A model generated the notes under the pieces. It worked only from the letters and a program-made list of their open reading frames with translations, was not told where the DNA came from and did no database searches. This document shows, in pieces, positions 55,101-62,205 of a stretch of 64,000 nucleotides of DNA. Both the position numbers and the translations under genes were made by a program. Origin of the DNA: Flavivirga aquimarina (lineage in GTDB: Bacteria > Bacteroidota > Bacteroidia > Flavobacteriales > Flavobacteriaceae); the NCBI RefSeq assembly GCF_030540835.1, contig NZ_JAUOEK010000184.1:372001-436000 (forward strand). Direction: 5' to 3'. Position 1 is the stretch's first letter. Each line of letters starts with the position of its first letter.

Positions 55101-56444
55101 CTGTGTATATGTAAAACTGTATGGACTTCCTGCTGGTGTATAAGCGCCTGTTGTTAAATCTATTAATGATGGAATTACTGTGCCGGCACTAGAAGCTCCT
55201 TCTGTCCATTGACCGCCAGGGTCCGCATCAGTGTCTAACAGTGTCATTAAGTTAAAATTTGAAGATAACTCCGATACACAAAACGTTTCTGGGTTTGCTA
55301 TAGTCAATGAGGTTCCCGAAGACAGTATAGGTGAAACCACTATTGTAATAGTTGAAATACTCGGGTCGCATTCACTGGGAGCATTATTAAGAGTATATGT
55401 AAAAACATAAGTGTCTGCTGTTAAAGTCGAGATATCTACTGTCCCTGAATCTCCATTTGTTGTTGTTACAGTTGGAGACGAACTCCAACTACCCCCTGTA
55501 TCCGGTGTATCCAATAAGCTATCAAATAAATTGAAAGGGGGTTCAGCAGAAATGCTGTCTTCGCAATACGTTAAGGTATTAGAAGTTCCTGCATCAAGTG
55601 GTATATCAATATTTACGGTTACCGGTACTGGATTACTATCACAATGTGAAAAAGGATCGTCTATTTGAATATAATATATAGCTCCGTCCATTAACGGTTC
55701 TGTTGAGGCTAATGGCATTATAGGGTTACCAAAACCATCAAGCCCACCATACCAGTTAAAATTAGTCGCCAAAGTACCTGTATCTAAATCACCTATTGTG
55801 GGATTATCGCTTACGCAAAACTCTTGTGGATCTGCTGGAGTTGGATCTTGAGGCGAATTAATTACAAAAGCCAGACCAGGTTCATACTGGCTTCTACATA
55901 CACCATCTACAAATACTATAACCAGATTCGTATCAAGGTGTGGTAGTGTATCATTAGGGTCAGCCTGAGTCGAAAGATTAGATGAATAGTATACTTCAAC
56001 TGAACCTCCTGAAGGAATATTTGGTGTTAAGACCTGATCTATATAATCCTGAAGAATCGGATTTTCATTACTGCAATAAATCCCATGTAAAACCTGTCCT
56101 GTAGGATCTACTGTAAAATTGATTGTTATGGATGCTCTTGAACCACATGTTCCAGAATCATCATCAACATAATACGTACCTTCTGTAACCAGACTGGTTG
56201 AATTTAATGCAACTCCTCCAGTTGATACATTATACCATTGTATGCCATTACCTCCATCATTCACATAATTATAAGGTAGGCTTATTAAATCGGCAAAAGT
56301 CAAACCCGGATCATCACAAATAGCAGGCGGGGTTGGATCTGGTATCGTCGGACATTGTGCAAAAACCGACAATGAAGTACATAATAACAGTAACATATAG
56401 AATGTATTCTTCAATACATTTCTAAATAGTAGTGTTGTTTTCAT
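52200..56444 (-). CDS. Large surface protein with type B T9SS (gliding-motility-associated) C-terminal domain
   Basis: This is 1414 residues from the ATG at 56444. The frame extends to a TTG at 56504, but only the inner start gives a clean signal peptide (ending LSVFAQC). The body is a string of Ig-like/PKD-like beta domains with recurrent motifs such as FCVxD, YCENDPALNN and DGxxYYA. Two 180-residue segments are near-identical copies. The last ~90 residues (LILPDGFSPNGDGTNDTYDF...GDLPVGVYYYIFYF) are the CHU_C/type B T9SS sorting domain. It is the first gene of an operon with porP/sprF and ompA. An adhesin or sheath-like role is inferred. Cysteines recur in each domain. Confidence 0.9.
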   Translation of the reverse strand: MKTTLLFRNVLKNTFYMLLLLCTSLSVFAQCPTIPDPTPPAICDDPGLTFADLISLPYNYVNDGGNGIQWYNVSTGGVALNSTSLVTEGTYYVDDDSGTCGSRASITINFTVDPTGQVLHGIYCSNENPILQDYIDQVLTPNIPSGGSVEVYYSSNLSTQADPNDTLPHLDTNLVIVFVDGVCRSQYEPGLAFVINSPQDPTPADPQEFCVSDNPTIGDLDTGTLATNFNWYGGLDGFGNPIMPLASTEPLMDGAIYYIQIDDPFSHCDSNPVPVTVNIDIPLDAGTSNTLTYCEDSISAEPPFNLFDSLLDTPDTGGSWSSSPTVTTTNGDSGTVDISTLTADTYVFTYTLNNAPSECDPSISTITIVVSPILSSGTSLTIANPETFCVSELSSNFNLMTLLDTDADPGGQWTEGASSAGTVIPSLIDLTTGAYTPAGSPYSFTYTQNVTTPCPDNSTTIQIAIVAEPNTGTADPATYCENDPALNNATFDLFTLLTGTVDGGGQWYLGTDTTGTMIPDILDLNTLTNLQVYNYTYSVTDINGCTNSTTTSITIDDAPNAGTATNPNPFCVVDITPGQTLDLSDYLSADADPGVWNDDTLSNQLTGSILTLDGLLSGTTYSFTFDVTAIGSCDAPEMPVVLITINPQPDTGTADSAIYCENDPALNNATFDLFTLLTGTVNAGGQWYLGTDTTGTMIPDILDLNTLTNLQVYNYTYSVTDINGCTSSTTTSITIEDAPNAGTTTNPNPFCVADIAPGQTLDLSDYLSADADSGIWIDDTPSNELSGSIVNLDRLLPGMTYSFTFDVTAIGGCDTPEMPMVTIIINDTPVPTANATQEFCDAATVGDLIATGTTIQWYDDATGGTPLDGTLALINGENYFATDTDAATGCESSTRTEVTVTIHQSPNAGIAANPGILECNNTTINLFDGLDGTQDGGGTWYEGPDNTGTVVATPTTYDITGFSANNYQFTYYVTASLPCVDDSTTITVTIEGPLSAGTSNGDPTFCSTDGIFDLDSNLTGASPGGEWTFNSAVITDQFDPATGQSGTYTYTTSNACGNSSTSFDISVTPAPNAGTSGSALICVIDGPTDLFTFLGTADTGGTWSPSLASGTGVFDPLVDTNGVYTYTVTANAPCLTDAIADITVTVSDITPPVVNNATMEFCLVDNPTVANLDAALTVTGTITWYEDVALTTQLNATNTLVDGEDYYATQRNAAGCESSISVQVDVIVNDTPTPTILDSGIEYCINDGPTINDLSLNITEYNAATDNIIWYDAETGGTAISSSSLLDHDTTYYAVLVDATTGCESSVRLVLTTDLTSCGKLILPDGFSPNGDGTNDTYDFDNLHVLYPDFIIEIFNRYGNIVYKGNANTSRFDGTSNQSGTIGSGDLPVGVYYYIFYFNDNENKPEQGRLYLSR
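53985..55064 (-). repeat. 540-bp direct duplication inside the type B adhesin gene
   Basis: Two copies of about 540 bp (180 codons) are spaced exactly 540 bases apart. For example, the same 30-base run occurs at 54301-54330 and 54841-54870. Each encodes YCENDPALNN...GQWYLGTDTTGTMIPDIL...NPFCV.DI.PGQTLDL. Boundaries are approximate. Confidence 0.8.
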
Positions 56445-56558
56445 AATTGAAAATTTAGATTCATATCTAGTTAGTTCAGAATAAGACATGTAAAATCTCG
56501 CCAAATAATTTATAGGAAAGTTTTTAACAAATTTATTCGACGTGCAATTTAACGGATA

Positions 56559-56577
56559 TTTTTGTATTTAATCGATG
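56559..56577 (-). promoter_or_regulatory. 19-bp motif shared by two surface-protein genes, copy B
   Basis: This is an exact repeat of the 19-mer at 49206-49224, here about 115 bases upstream of the type B adhesin's ATG. Nearby TTTTATCGATAA (56607-56618) and TTTAAGCGATG (56627-56637) look like weaker half-sites. The rest of the 354-base spacer up to the oxidase gene holds AT-rich DNA and the terminator at 56731. Confidence 0.45.
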
Positions 56578-56730
56578 TTTTTGTAAATATTTTACATTTT
56601 ATCGATAAAATTAGCGTTTAAGCGATGTTTGAAGATTTTTTAAATTGCTTTTGAGGCTTAAAGCTGCATTTACAAGATTTTTTTGAGAAAAAATTCTTAC
56701 GCATTATGGAAAGTAAAAGGGTAAATAACT

Positions 56731-56771
56731 AAAAGCCAAAGCCTTTCTAAATTAGAAAGGCTTTGGCTTTT
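56731..56771. terminator. Strong terminator after the ACIII-oxidase operon
   Basis: A perfect 17-bp stem (56731-56747 with 56755-56771; core GCCAAAGCCTTTC/GAAAGGCTTTGGC) has the loop TAAATTA. It lies 28 bases after the subunit I stop on the minus strand and ends the respiratory operon. Confidence 0.9.
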
Positions 56772-56798
56772 ATATTAAAAAAACTTAGTTATTATTTA

Positions 56799-58592
56799 CT
56801 AGTGTTGTAATTCTTCTTCTCCTTCTTTTAGAGGGATGTTTTGAGGAACAAAATCTACATCGTGTCCTGGTTTACTATAATCATAAGCCCAACGGTGTAC
56901 ATGTGGTATTTCACCTGGCCAGTTTCCATGCATATGTTCTACGGGCGCAGTCCATTCTAATGTTGTAGACTTCCATGGATTTTGTACTGCTTTTTTTCCA
57001 AAGAAAATGCTGGTAAAGAAATTATATAAGTAAATGATTTGAACTACTCCACCAATTAAAGCGAAAATAGTAATGATAACATTTACGTTTGCTAAATCAT
57101 CAAATAAAGGGAAATTACTATTTGTATAATAACGACGTGGTAAACCTGCCATACCTATGAAATGCATTGGGAAGAATACGCCATAGGCACAAACTGCTGT
57201 TATCCAGAAATGGATATAACCTAAATTTTTATTCAACATACGTCCGTACATTTTAGGATACCAATGATAAATTCCTGCAAACATACCATACAATGCAGAG
57301 ATACCCATTACTAAGTGGAAGTGAGCTACTACAAAGTAAGTATCATGCACATTAATATCTAATGCACTATCTCCTAGAATGATTCCTGTTAAACCTCCAG
57401 TTATAAATGTTGATACAAAACCAATCGAGAATAACATAGCTGGATTCATTTGTAAATTCCCTTTCCAGAGCGTTGTTATCCAGTTGAATGCTTTTACGGC
57501 TGATGGTATCGCAATTAACAATGTTGTAAATGTAAATACTGATCCTAAGAATGGATTCATTCCCGAAATAAACATATGGTGACCCCATACGATTGTTGAT
57601 AGGAATGCAATGGCTAATATTGAAGCAATCATGGCACGATAACCAAATATAGGTTTACGTGAGTTTGATGCCATAATTTCGGATACCAGACCCATTGCTG
57701 GTAATATTACTATATATACTTCTGGATGTCCTAAGAACCAAAATAAGTGTTCAAATAAAACTGGAGAACCCCCTTGATAGTGTAACACTTCACCTTGAAT
57801 AAATATGTCTGATAAGAAGAATGATGTACCAAAACTTCTATCCATTATTAATAATAATGCTGCCGATAATAATACTGGGAATGAAATCACACCAATTATA
57901 GCAGTAATAAAAAACGCCCAAATTGTTAATGGCAGTCTTGTCATAGACATTCCTTTTGTACGTAAATTAATTACTGTAACAATGTAGTTAAGTGATCCTA
58001 ATAATGATGAAGCAATAAATATAGCCATAGATACCAACCATAAAGTCATACCCATACCTGAACCTCCTTGAGCCATTGGTAAGGCACTTAGTGGCGGATA
58101 AATGGTCCATCCTGCTGCTGCAGGTCCAGCTTCAACAAATAAAGATATTATCATGATGACACTTGATAAGAAGAATAACCAATAAGACACCATATTTAAA
58201 AACCCTGATGCCATATCTCGTGCACCAATTTGCAACGGAATTAATAAGTTACTAAACGTACCACTTAAACCAGCTGTTAGTACAAAAAATACCATGATGG
58301 TACCATGAATAGTTACTAATGCTAAATAAATATCTGCATCCATAACACCATCTGGTGCCCATTTACCTAATAATGCCTCAAACAATACATTTGGCTCTTC
58401 TGGCCATGCGATTTGCATACGAAACATTAAAGACATTAATACACCAATAACTCCCATAATAGTACCTGTAACTAGGTACTGCTTAGCAATCATCTTATGG
58501 TCTTGACTAAATATATATTTAGTTACAAACGTTTCTTTATGATGATGTCCGTGGTCGTCGTCGTGTGCGTGAGTATCTGCGTGTGCTGACAT
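56799..58592 (-). CDS. ctaD: Cytochrome c oxidase subunit I
   Basis: This 597-residue protein has 12 membrane helices. The CuB/heme a3 site is seen in FWFLGHPEVYIVILP (His-Glu-Val-Tyr, with the crosslinked Tyr), WGHHMFISGM, and HDTYFVVAHFHLVMG for the heme a and a3 histidines. The HPEVY and the helix VI pattern fit an A-family heme-copper oxidase that pumps protons. The N-terminus (first 18 residues) contains seven histidines. It is the last gene of the ACIII-oxidase operon, while subunits III and IV are encoded at 16260-18400. Confidence 0.96.
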   Translation of the reverse strand: MSAHADTHAHDDDHGHHHKETFVTKYIFSQDHKMIAKQYLVTGTIMGVIGVLMSLMFRMQIAWPEEPNVLFEALLGKWAPDGVMDADIYLALVTIHGTIMVFFVLTAGLSGTFSNLLIPLQIGARDMASGFLNMVSYWLFFLSSVIMIISLFVEAGPAAAGWTIYPPLSALPMAQGGSGMGMTLWLVSMAIFIASSLLGSLNYIVTVINLRTKGMSMTRLPLTIWAFFITAIIGVISFPVLLSAALLLIMDRSFGTSFFLSDIFIQGEVLHYQGGSPVLFEHLFWFLGHPEVYIVILPAMGLVSEIMASNSRKPIFGYRAMIASILAIAFLSTIVWGHHMFISGMNPFLGSVFTFTTLLIAIPSAVKAFNWITTLWKGNLQMNPAMLFSIGFVSTFITGGLTGIILGDSALDINVHDTYFVVAHFHLVMGISALYGMFAGIYHWYPKMYGRMLNKNLGYIHFWITAVCAYGVFFPMHFIGMAGLPRRYYTNSNFPLFDDLANVNVIITIFALIGGVVQIIYLYNFFTSIFFGKKAVQNPWKSTTLEWTAPVEHMHGNWPGEIPHVHRWAYDYSKPGHDVDFVPQNIPLKEGEEELQH

Positions 58593-58619
58593 AATCTTAT
58601 ATCGTTTTATCTTTTTAAA

Positions 58620-59690
58620 TTAGTTAATTAGAGAGTTTTTGAATGCTTTTTGCTCTTTTATCCAAGCATCGTATTCTTCTTGAGTTTCTACAACTATTTT
58701 CATTTGCATATTGTAGTGAGACTTTCCGCAAATTTTATTACATAATAATAAGTAATCAAATTCGTAAGGCTCTAGAGCTTCTTCTCCTTTAGCTAATAAA
58801 GGTTTACTATTCTCTACTCTAATATTATTAATTCTTTTAACTTTCTCTTGCATTTGAGGTGTTTCGCGCATATCAGCAGTTGTTACCGTTGGCGTGAAAC
58901 CAAATTGTGTAATCATTCCTGGTACACAGTTCATTTGTGCTCTAAAATGTGGCATATAGGCCGAGTGTAATACATCTTGGGAACGCATCTTAAATAATAC
59001 CGGCTTACCTACTGGTAAATGCAGCTCTGTAGTAATTACATCATCTTGTGCGTTAGGATCTGCTTCATCTAAACCTAAGATGTTAGCACGATCAATATCT
59101 ATTAAACGTACATTAGCTTTTCCTAAGGTATTATCTGCACCGCCGTATCTGGCTTTCCAGTTAAACTGTTGCGCATATAATTCAACCACTAAAGGATCAT
59201 CACTTTCATCTACACCCATTATGTTAATCCAAGTACTTAATCCGTAAATAATTAAACCTGCTAAAACGATTACTGGAATAATAGTCCAAATAGCTTCTAG
59301 TTTATTATTATCTGCAAAGAACAACGCTTTCTTTCCTTTTTCACCTTTATATTTATAAGCAAAATAGTGTAATAAGAACTGTGTAATGGTCTGTACTATA
59401 AAAATAATTACCATAGAGATAACCATCAAATTATCAATAGTTGGACCATGCTCTGAAGCAGAGTTTGACATTAACGGTAAATCACCCCATTTTACAAAGC
59501 AAACAATGGTTATGACATAAATGAAAGCCAAAAAGCCCATCATTAAATATGCATTCATTGTGTTATCTTTATCTGTAGCAACTTGCGTATTTTCGTCTTT
59601 AGCCGCTTGTGCTAAATCAAAAATCTTTACCATTTGCCAAATGGCTACTAAAATAAATACTAAAACTATTATTGTTAATAAAGCAGTCAT
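58620..59690 (-). CDS. ctaC: Cytochrome c oxidase subunit II
   Basis: This 356-residue protein has two or three N-terminal membrane helices (about 1-20, 47-70 and 87-112) and a C-terminal cupredoxin domain from about 140. The CuA site is complete: MRSQDVLHSAYMPHFRAQ provides the first His, and the loop CNKICGKSHYNM gives Cys317, Cys321, His325 and Met328. It takes electrons from a c-type cytochrome, here probably the ActE/ActA hemes of ACIII. No fused cytochrome c domain is present, so it is not the caa3 form with a C-terminal heme. It lies 27 bases upstream of subunit I. Confidence 0.96.
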   Translation of the reverse strand: MTALLTIIVLVFILVAIWQMVKIFDLAQAAKDENTQVATDKDNTMNAYLMMGFLAFIYVITIVCFVKWGDLPLMSNSASEHGPTIDNLMVISMVIIFIVQTITQFLLHYFAYKYKGEKGKKALFFADNNKLEAIWTIIPVIVLAGLIIYGLSTWINIMGVDESDDPLVVELYAQQFNWKARYGGADNTLGKANVRLIDIDRANILGLDEADPNAQDDVITTELHLPVGKPVLFKMRSQDVLHSAYMPHFRAQMNCVPGMITQFGFTPTVTTADMRETPQMQEKVKRINNIRVENSKPLLAKGEEALEPYEFDYLLLCNKICGKSHYNMQMKIVVETQEEYDAWIKEQKAFKNSLIN

Positions 59691-59720
59691 TGTTGTCGTT
59701 CGTCTTTATTTATATCTTAA

Positions 59721-61085
59721 TTAATAATGAAATTCTTCACTTTCTTTTCTAAAAGGGTATCCTTTTACTAGCAATGGTGCTTTTGTTAAAGCAGTAAATA
59801 CTATAAATATGAATAACCCGGCAAATAATAATATGGAACTTATTTCTGGTATTCCTATAAACCATCTATCACCAACAGTAGCTGGCATAATCATATTGAA
59901 AATATCAATATAATGACCTGCTAATATTACCAATCCGGCCATAACTACAAACCAAGGAATACGTTTGTAATCGGCATTCATTAGCATAAGTATCGGGAAT
60001 ACAAAGTTCATAACTACCATACCTAAGAATGGTAACTTGTAATCTTCGAAACGTGTTACAAAATATGTTACCTCTTCTGGAATATTTGAGTACCAAATAA
60101 GCATGAATTGTGAGAACCATAAATACGTCCAGAAAATACTGAATGCAAACATAAACTTAGCCACATCATGTAAATGGTTTTCATTAACAAACTCTAATTG
60201 TCCTTTAGATTTTAAATATAAAGTGATTAAAGCTAATACTGTTATTCCACTTACAAACATACTTGCAAATACATACCATCCAAATAATGTTGAAAACCAG
60301 TGAGGGTCAACACTCATGATCCAATCCCAAGACATCATTGATTCTGTATAAATAAAGAATACTAAAAATCCTGCTGTTATACGGAATAATTTTTTGAAGT
60401 TACTTTTATCTTCTGCTGTATCTTGAGCAATTGAAAATTTACGTGAAAAGTGACGGTATAAACTCCATCCTCCTATAAAAATTAAAGCACGGATAATGAA
60501 TCCTGTTTTATTTAACCAACCAGACTTGCCTGCTACCAACTTATCATAGTGTTCACTTTCCTTATTTATCATATCTGGATTCATCCATACAAATAAATGA
60601 TCGCCAGCAAAAATTGCAATAGCAACTACAATTAAAGCGCCTGGCAATAAATAAGCTGTCATACCTTCCATGACTCTAAAGAGTACTGGAGACCAACCTG
60701 CCTGTGATGCAATTTGGATGGCATAAAATGCTAATATTCCTAAAGCAATCATCATAAAGAAAAATGCTGCTACGTATAACGCAGACCAAGGTCTGTTATG
60801 AATGGCGTGCATAACATGCTCTACATGCTTAGCATGCTCATCATCAACATGTGCTTCCGCACCATGCGAATCTACTGAATGAGCATCATGAGAAACTTCT
60901 TCATGGTGAGCAGCTTCTTCTCCATGACCTCCACCATGATGGGCTTCTTCAGTCGCTAAAAGAGCTTCTACCTTTTCAGTAGTATCATATTTATGTGCAT
61001 CAATAAAACCATAACCAACACCTAATAATCCTAAAACTACTAGTATGATAGAAAATGTCTTTAATTTTTTTGAAAACGTATACAT
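59721..61085 (-). CDS. actF: Alternative complex III subunit ActF (quinol:cytochrome c oxidoreductase)
   Basis: This 454-residue membrane protein of the NrfD-like ActF family has about ten helices. Recognisable blocks include NRPWSALYVAAFFFMMIALGILAFYAIQIASQAGW, MMSWDWIMSVDPHWFSTLFGWYVFASMF and FSIFWTYLWFSQFMLIWYSNIPEEV. ActF lacks cofactors and is one of the two large membrane subunits of ACIII. An unusual histidine-rich stretch (14 His between residues 49 and 96) lies between the first and second helices. It is followed after 30 bases by ctaC. Confidence 0.93.
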   Translation of the reverse strand: MYTFSKKLKTFSIILVVLGLLGVGYGFIDAHKYDTTEKVEALLATEEAHHGGGHGEEAAHHEEVSHDAHSVDSHGAEAHVDDEHAKHVEHVMHAIHNRPWSALYVAAFFFMMIALGILAFYAIQIASQAGWSPVLFRVMEGMTAYLLPGALIVVAIAIFAGDHLFVWMNPDMINKESEHYDKLVAGKSGWLNKTGFIIRALIFIGGWSLYRHFSRKFSIAQDTAEDKSNFKKLFRITAGFLVFFIYTESMMSWDWIMSVDPHWFSTLFGWYVFASMFVSGITVLALITLYLKSKGQLEFVNENHLHDVAKFMFAFSIFWTYLWFSQFMLIWYSNIPEEVTYFVTRFEDYKLPFLGMVVMNFVFPILMLMNADYKRIPWFVVMAGLVILAGHYIDIFNMIMPATVGDRWFIGIPEISSILLFAGLFIFIVFTALTKAPLLVKGYPFRKESEEFHY

Positions 61086-61105
61086 ATCTATATAATCTTA
61101 TCTTC

Positions 61106-61657
61106 TTACTTTTCTAAATCTGATTTTAACTTTAACACGTATGCTACTACTTGCCAACGTTCTTCTTCGTTCAATTGGTTAGCATAGGAACCCATCGTGT
61201 TTTTACCATAATAAATAGTATGGTAAATACTTCCTGCTGTTATAGCTCTTCCTACATCATCATAACTTGGGATACCAAGGATTTTTTCACGCTTTACAAG
61301 TTTCCCTTGTCCGTCTCCCTTATTACCATGACAAATGCCACAATAGATATCATATAAAGCTTTTCCTCTTTCTAAATCTACCTGAGTAGAATCCAAAGTA
61401 CTTACTAATGTTGTTTTAGCTAACTCGTAACCTTCTGTAGTGTTTTTAATATCAAAAGGAATGTATCCTCTTGGTACGGTTCCTTCAACTGGTTTTTGCG
61501 CTTCTATACTATCACGAAACGCTGCTTCACCATAAGTTTCATATCCTACAGATTCATACATGTTTGGCATGAATTGATAGTTAGGAGCTGAATCTTTTTT
61601 ACATGATACCGCTACTAAAACCACTGCTACTACTAATATTTTAATTAAGCTTTTCAT
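61106..61657 (-). CDS. actE: Alternative complex III subunit ActE (monoheme cytochrome c lipoprotein)
   Basis: This 183-residue protein has a lipoprotein signal (VAVSC, Cys19) and a single class I cytochrome c domain. The heme motif YDIYCGICHGNKGDGQG gives Cys106, Cys109 and His110, and a distal Met probably lies in NTMGSYANQL. ActE is the peripheral electron carrier that passes electrons from ACIII's ActA/B hub to the oxidase. It lies 20 bases upstream of actF and 8 bases after actD. Confidence 0.93.
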   Translation of the reverse strand: MKSLIKILVVAVVLVAVSCKKDSAPNYQFMPNMYESVGYETYGEAAFRDSIEAQKPVEGTVPRGYIPFDIKNTTEGYELAKTTLVSTLDSTQVDLERGKALYDIYCGICHGNKGDGQGKLVKREKILGIPSYDDVGRAITAGSIYHTIYYGKNTMGSYANQLNEEERWQVVAYVLKLKSDLEK

Positions 61658-61665
61658 ATGTATTA

Positions 61666-62196
61666 TTAATGGGCTTTATCAACTAAATTAACTTCAACTG
61701 CTCCAGTTTCTTTAAGCAAGCTTTCTAATTCATTTTCATTTCCATGAACTGCTATTTCCATTAAGAAATGGTCATCTGTAGTTCTTGGGTCTGGGTTTTC
61801 AGCATTTTTAAATGGCCACATTCTACTACGTAAATAGAACGTTATTACCATTAAATGCGCTGCAAAGAATACCGTTAACTCAAACATAATTGGCACAAAT
61901 GCCGGCATGTTTTCTATGTAACTAAAACTTGGCTTACCACCAATGTTCTGAGGCCAGTCTTCAATCATAATGAAGTTCATCATTGTGATGGCTACTGTCA
62001 AACCAACTAAACCATACATAAATGCTGTAATAGCGATACGTGTAGGCTCTAAACCCATGGCTTTGTCTAGTCCGTGAACTGGAAATGGTGTATATATCTC
62101 TTCAATGTGATGTTTTTCTGCCTTAACTTTTTTAACAGCAGACATTAATACATCATCATCCGTATAAATAGCGTGAATAACTTTTGAAGCTTCCAT
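61666..62196 (-). CDS. actD: Alternative complex III subunit ActD (DUF3341)
   Basis: This 176-residue protein has a small cytoplasmic N-terminal domain (VIHAIYTDDDVLMSAVKKVKAEKHHIEEIYTPFPVHGLD) and two membrane helices (about 55-78 and 95-118). The DUF3341 signature lies at FPVHGLDKAMGL and the helix-loop that follows. ActD binds the membrane face of ACIII and helps hold ActC and ActF together. It is 8-9 bases from its neighbours on each side, in the standard act gene order. Confidence 0.93.
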   Translation of the reverse strand: MEASKVIHAIYTDDDVLMSAVKKVKAEKHHIEEIYTPFPVHGLDKAMGLEPTRIAITAFMYGLVGLTVAITMMNFIMIEDWPQNIGGKPSFSYIENMPAFVPIMFELTVFFAAHLMVITFYLRSRMWPFKNAENPDPRTTDDHFLMEIAVHGNENELESLLKETGAVEVNLVDKAH

Positions 62197-62205
62197 TGAC
62201 TATAT

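Noticed and set aside
56445-56504. Upstream start (TTG at 56504) for the type B adhesin
   Set aside because: It would put 20 charged and aromatic residues before the signal peptide. The ATG at 56444 gives a normal signal sequence.
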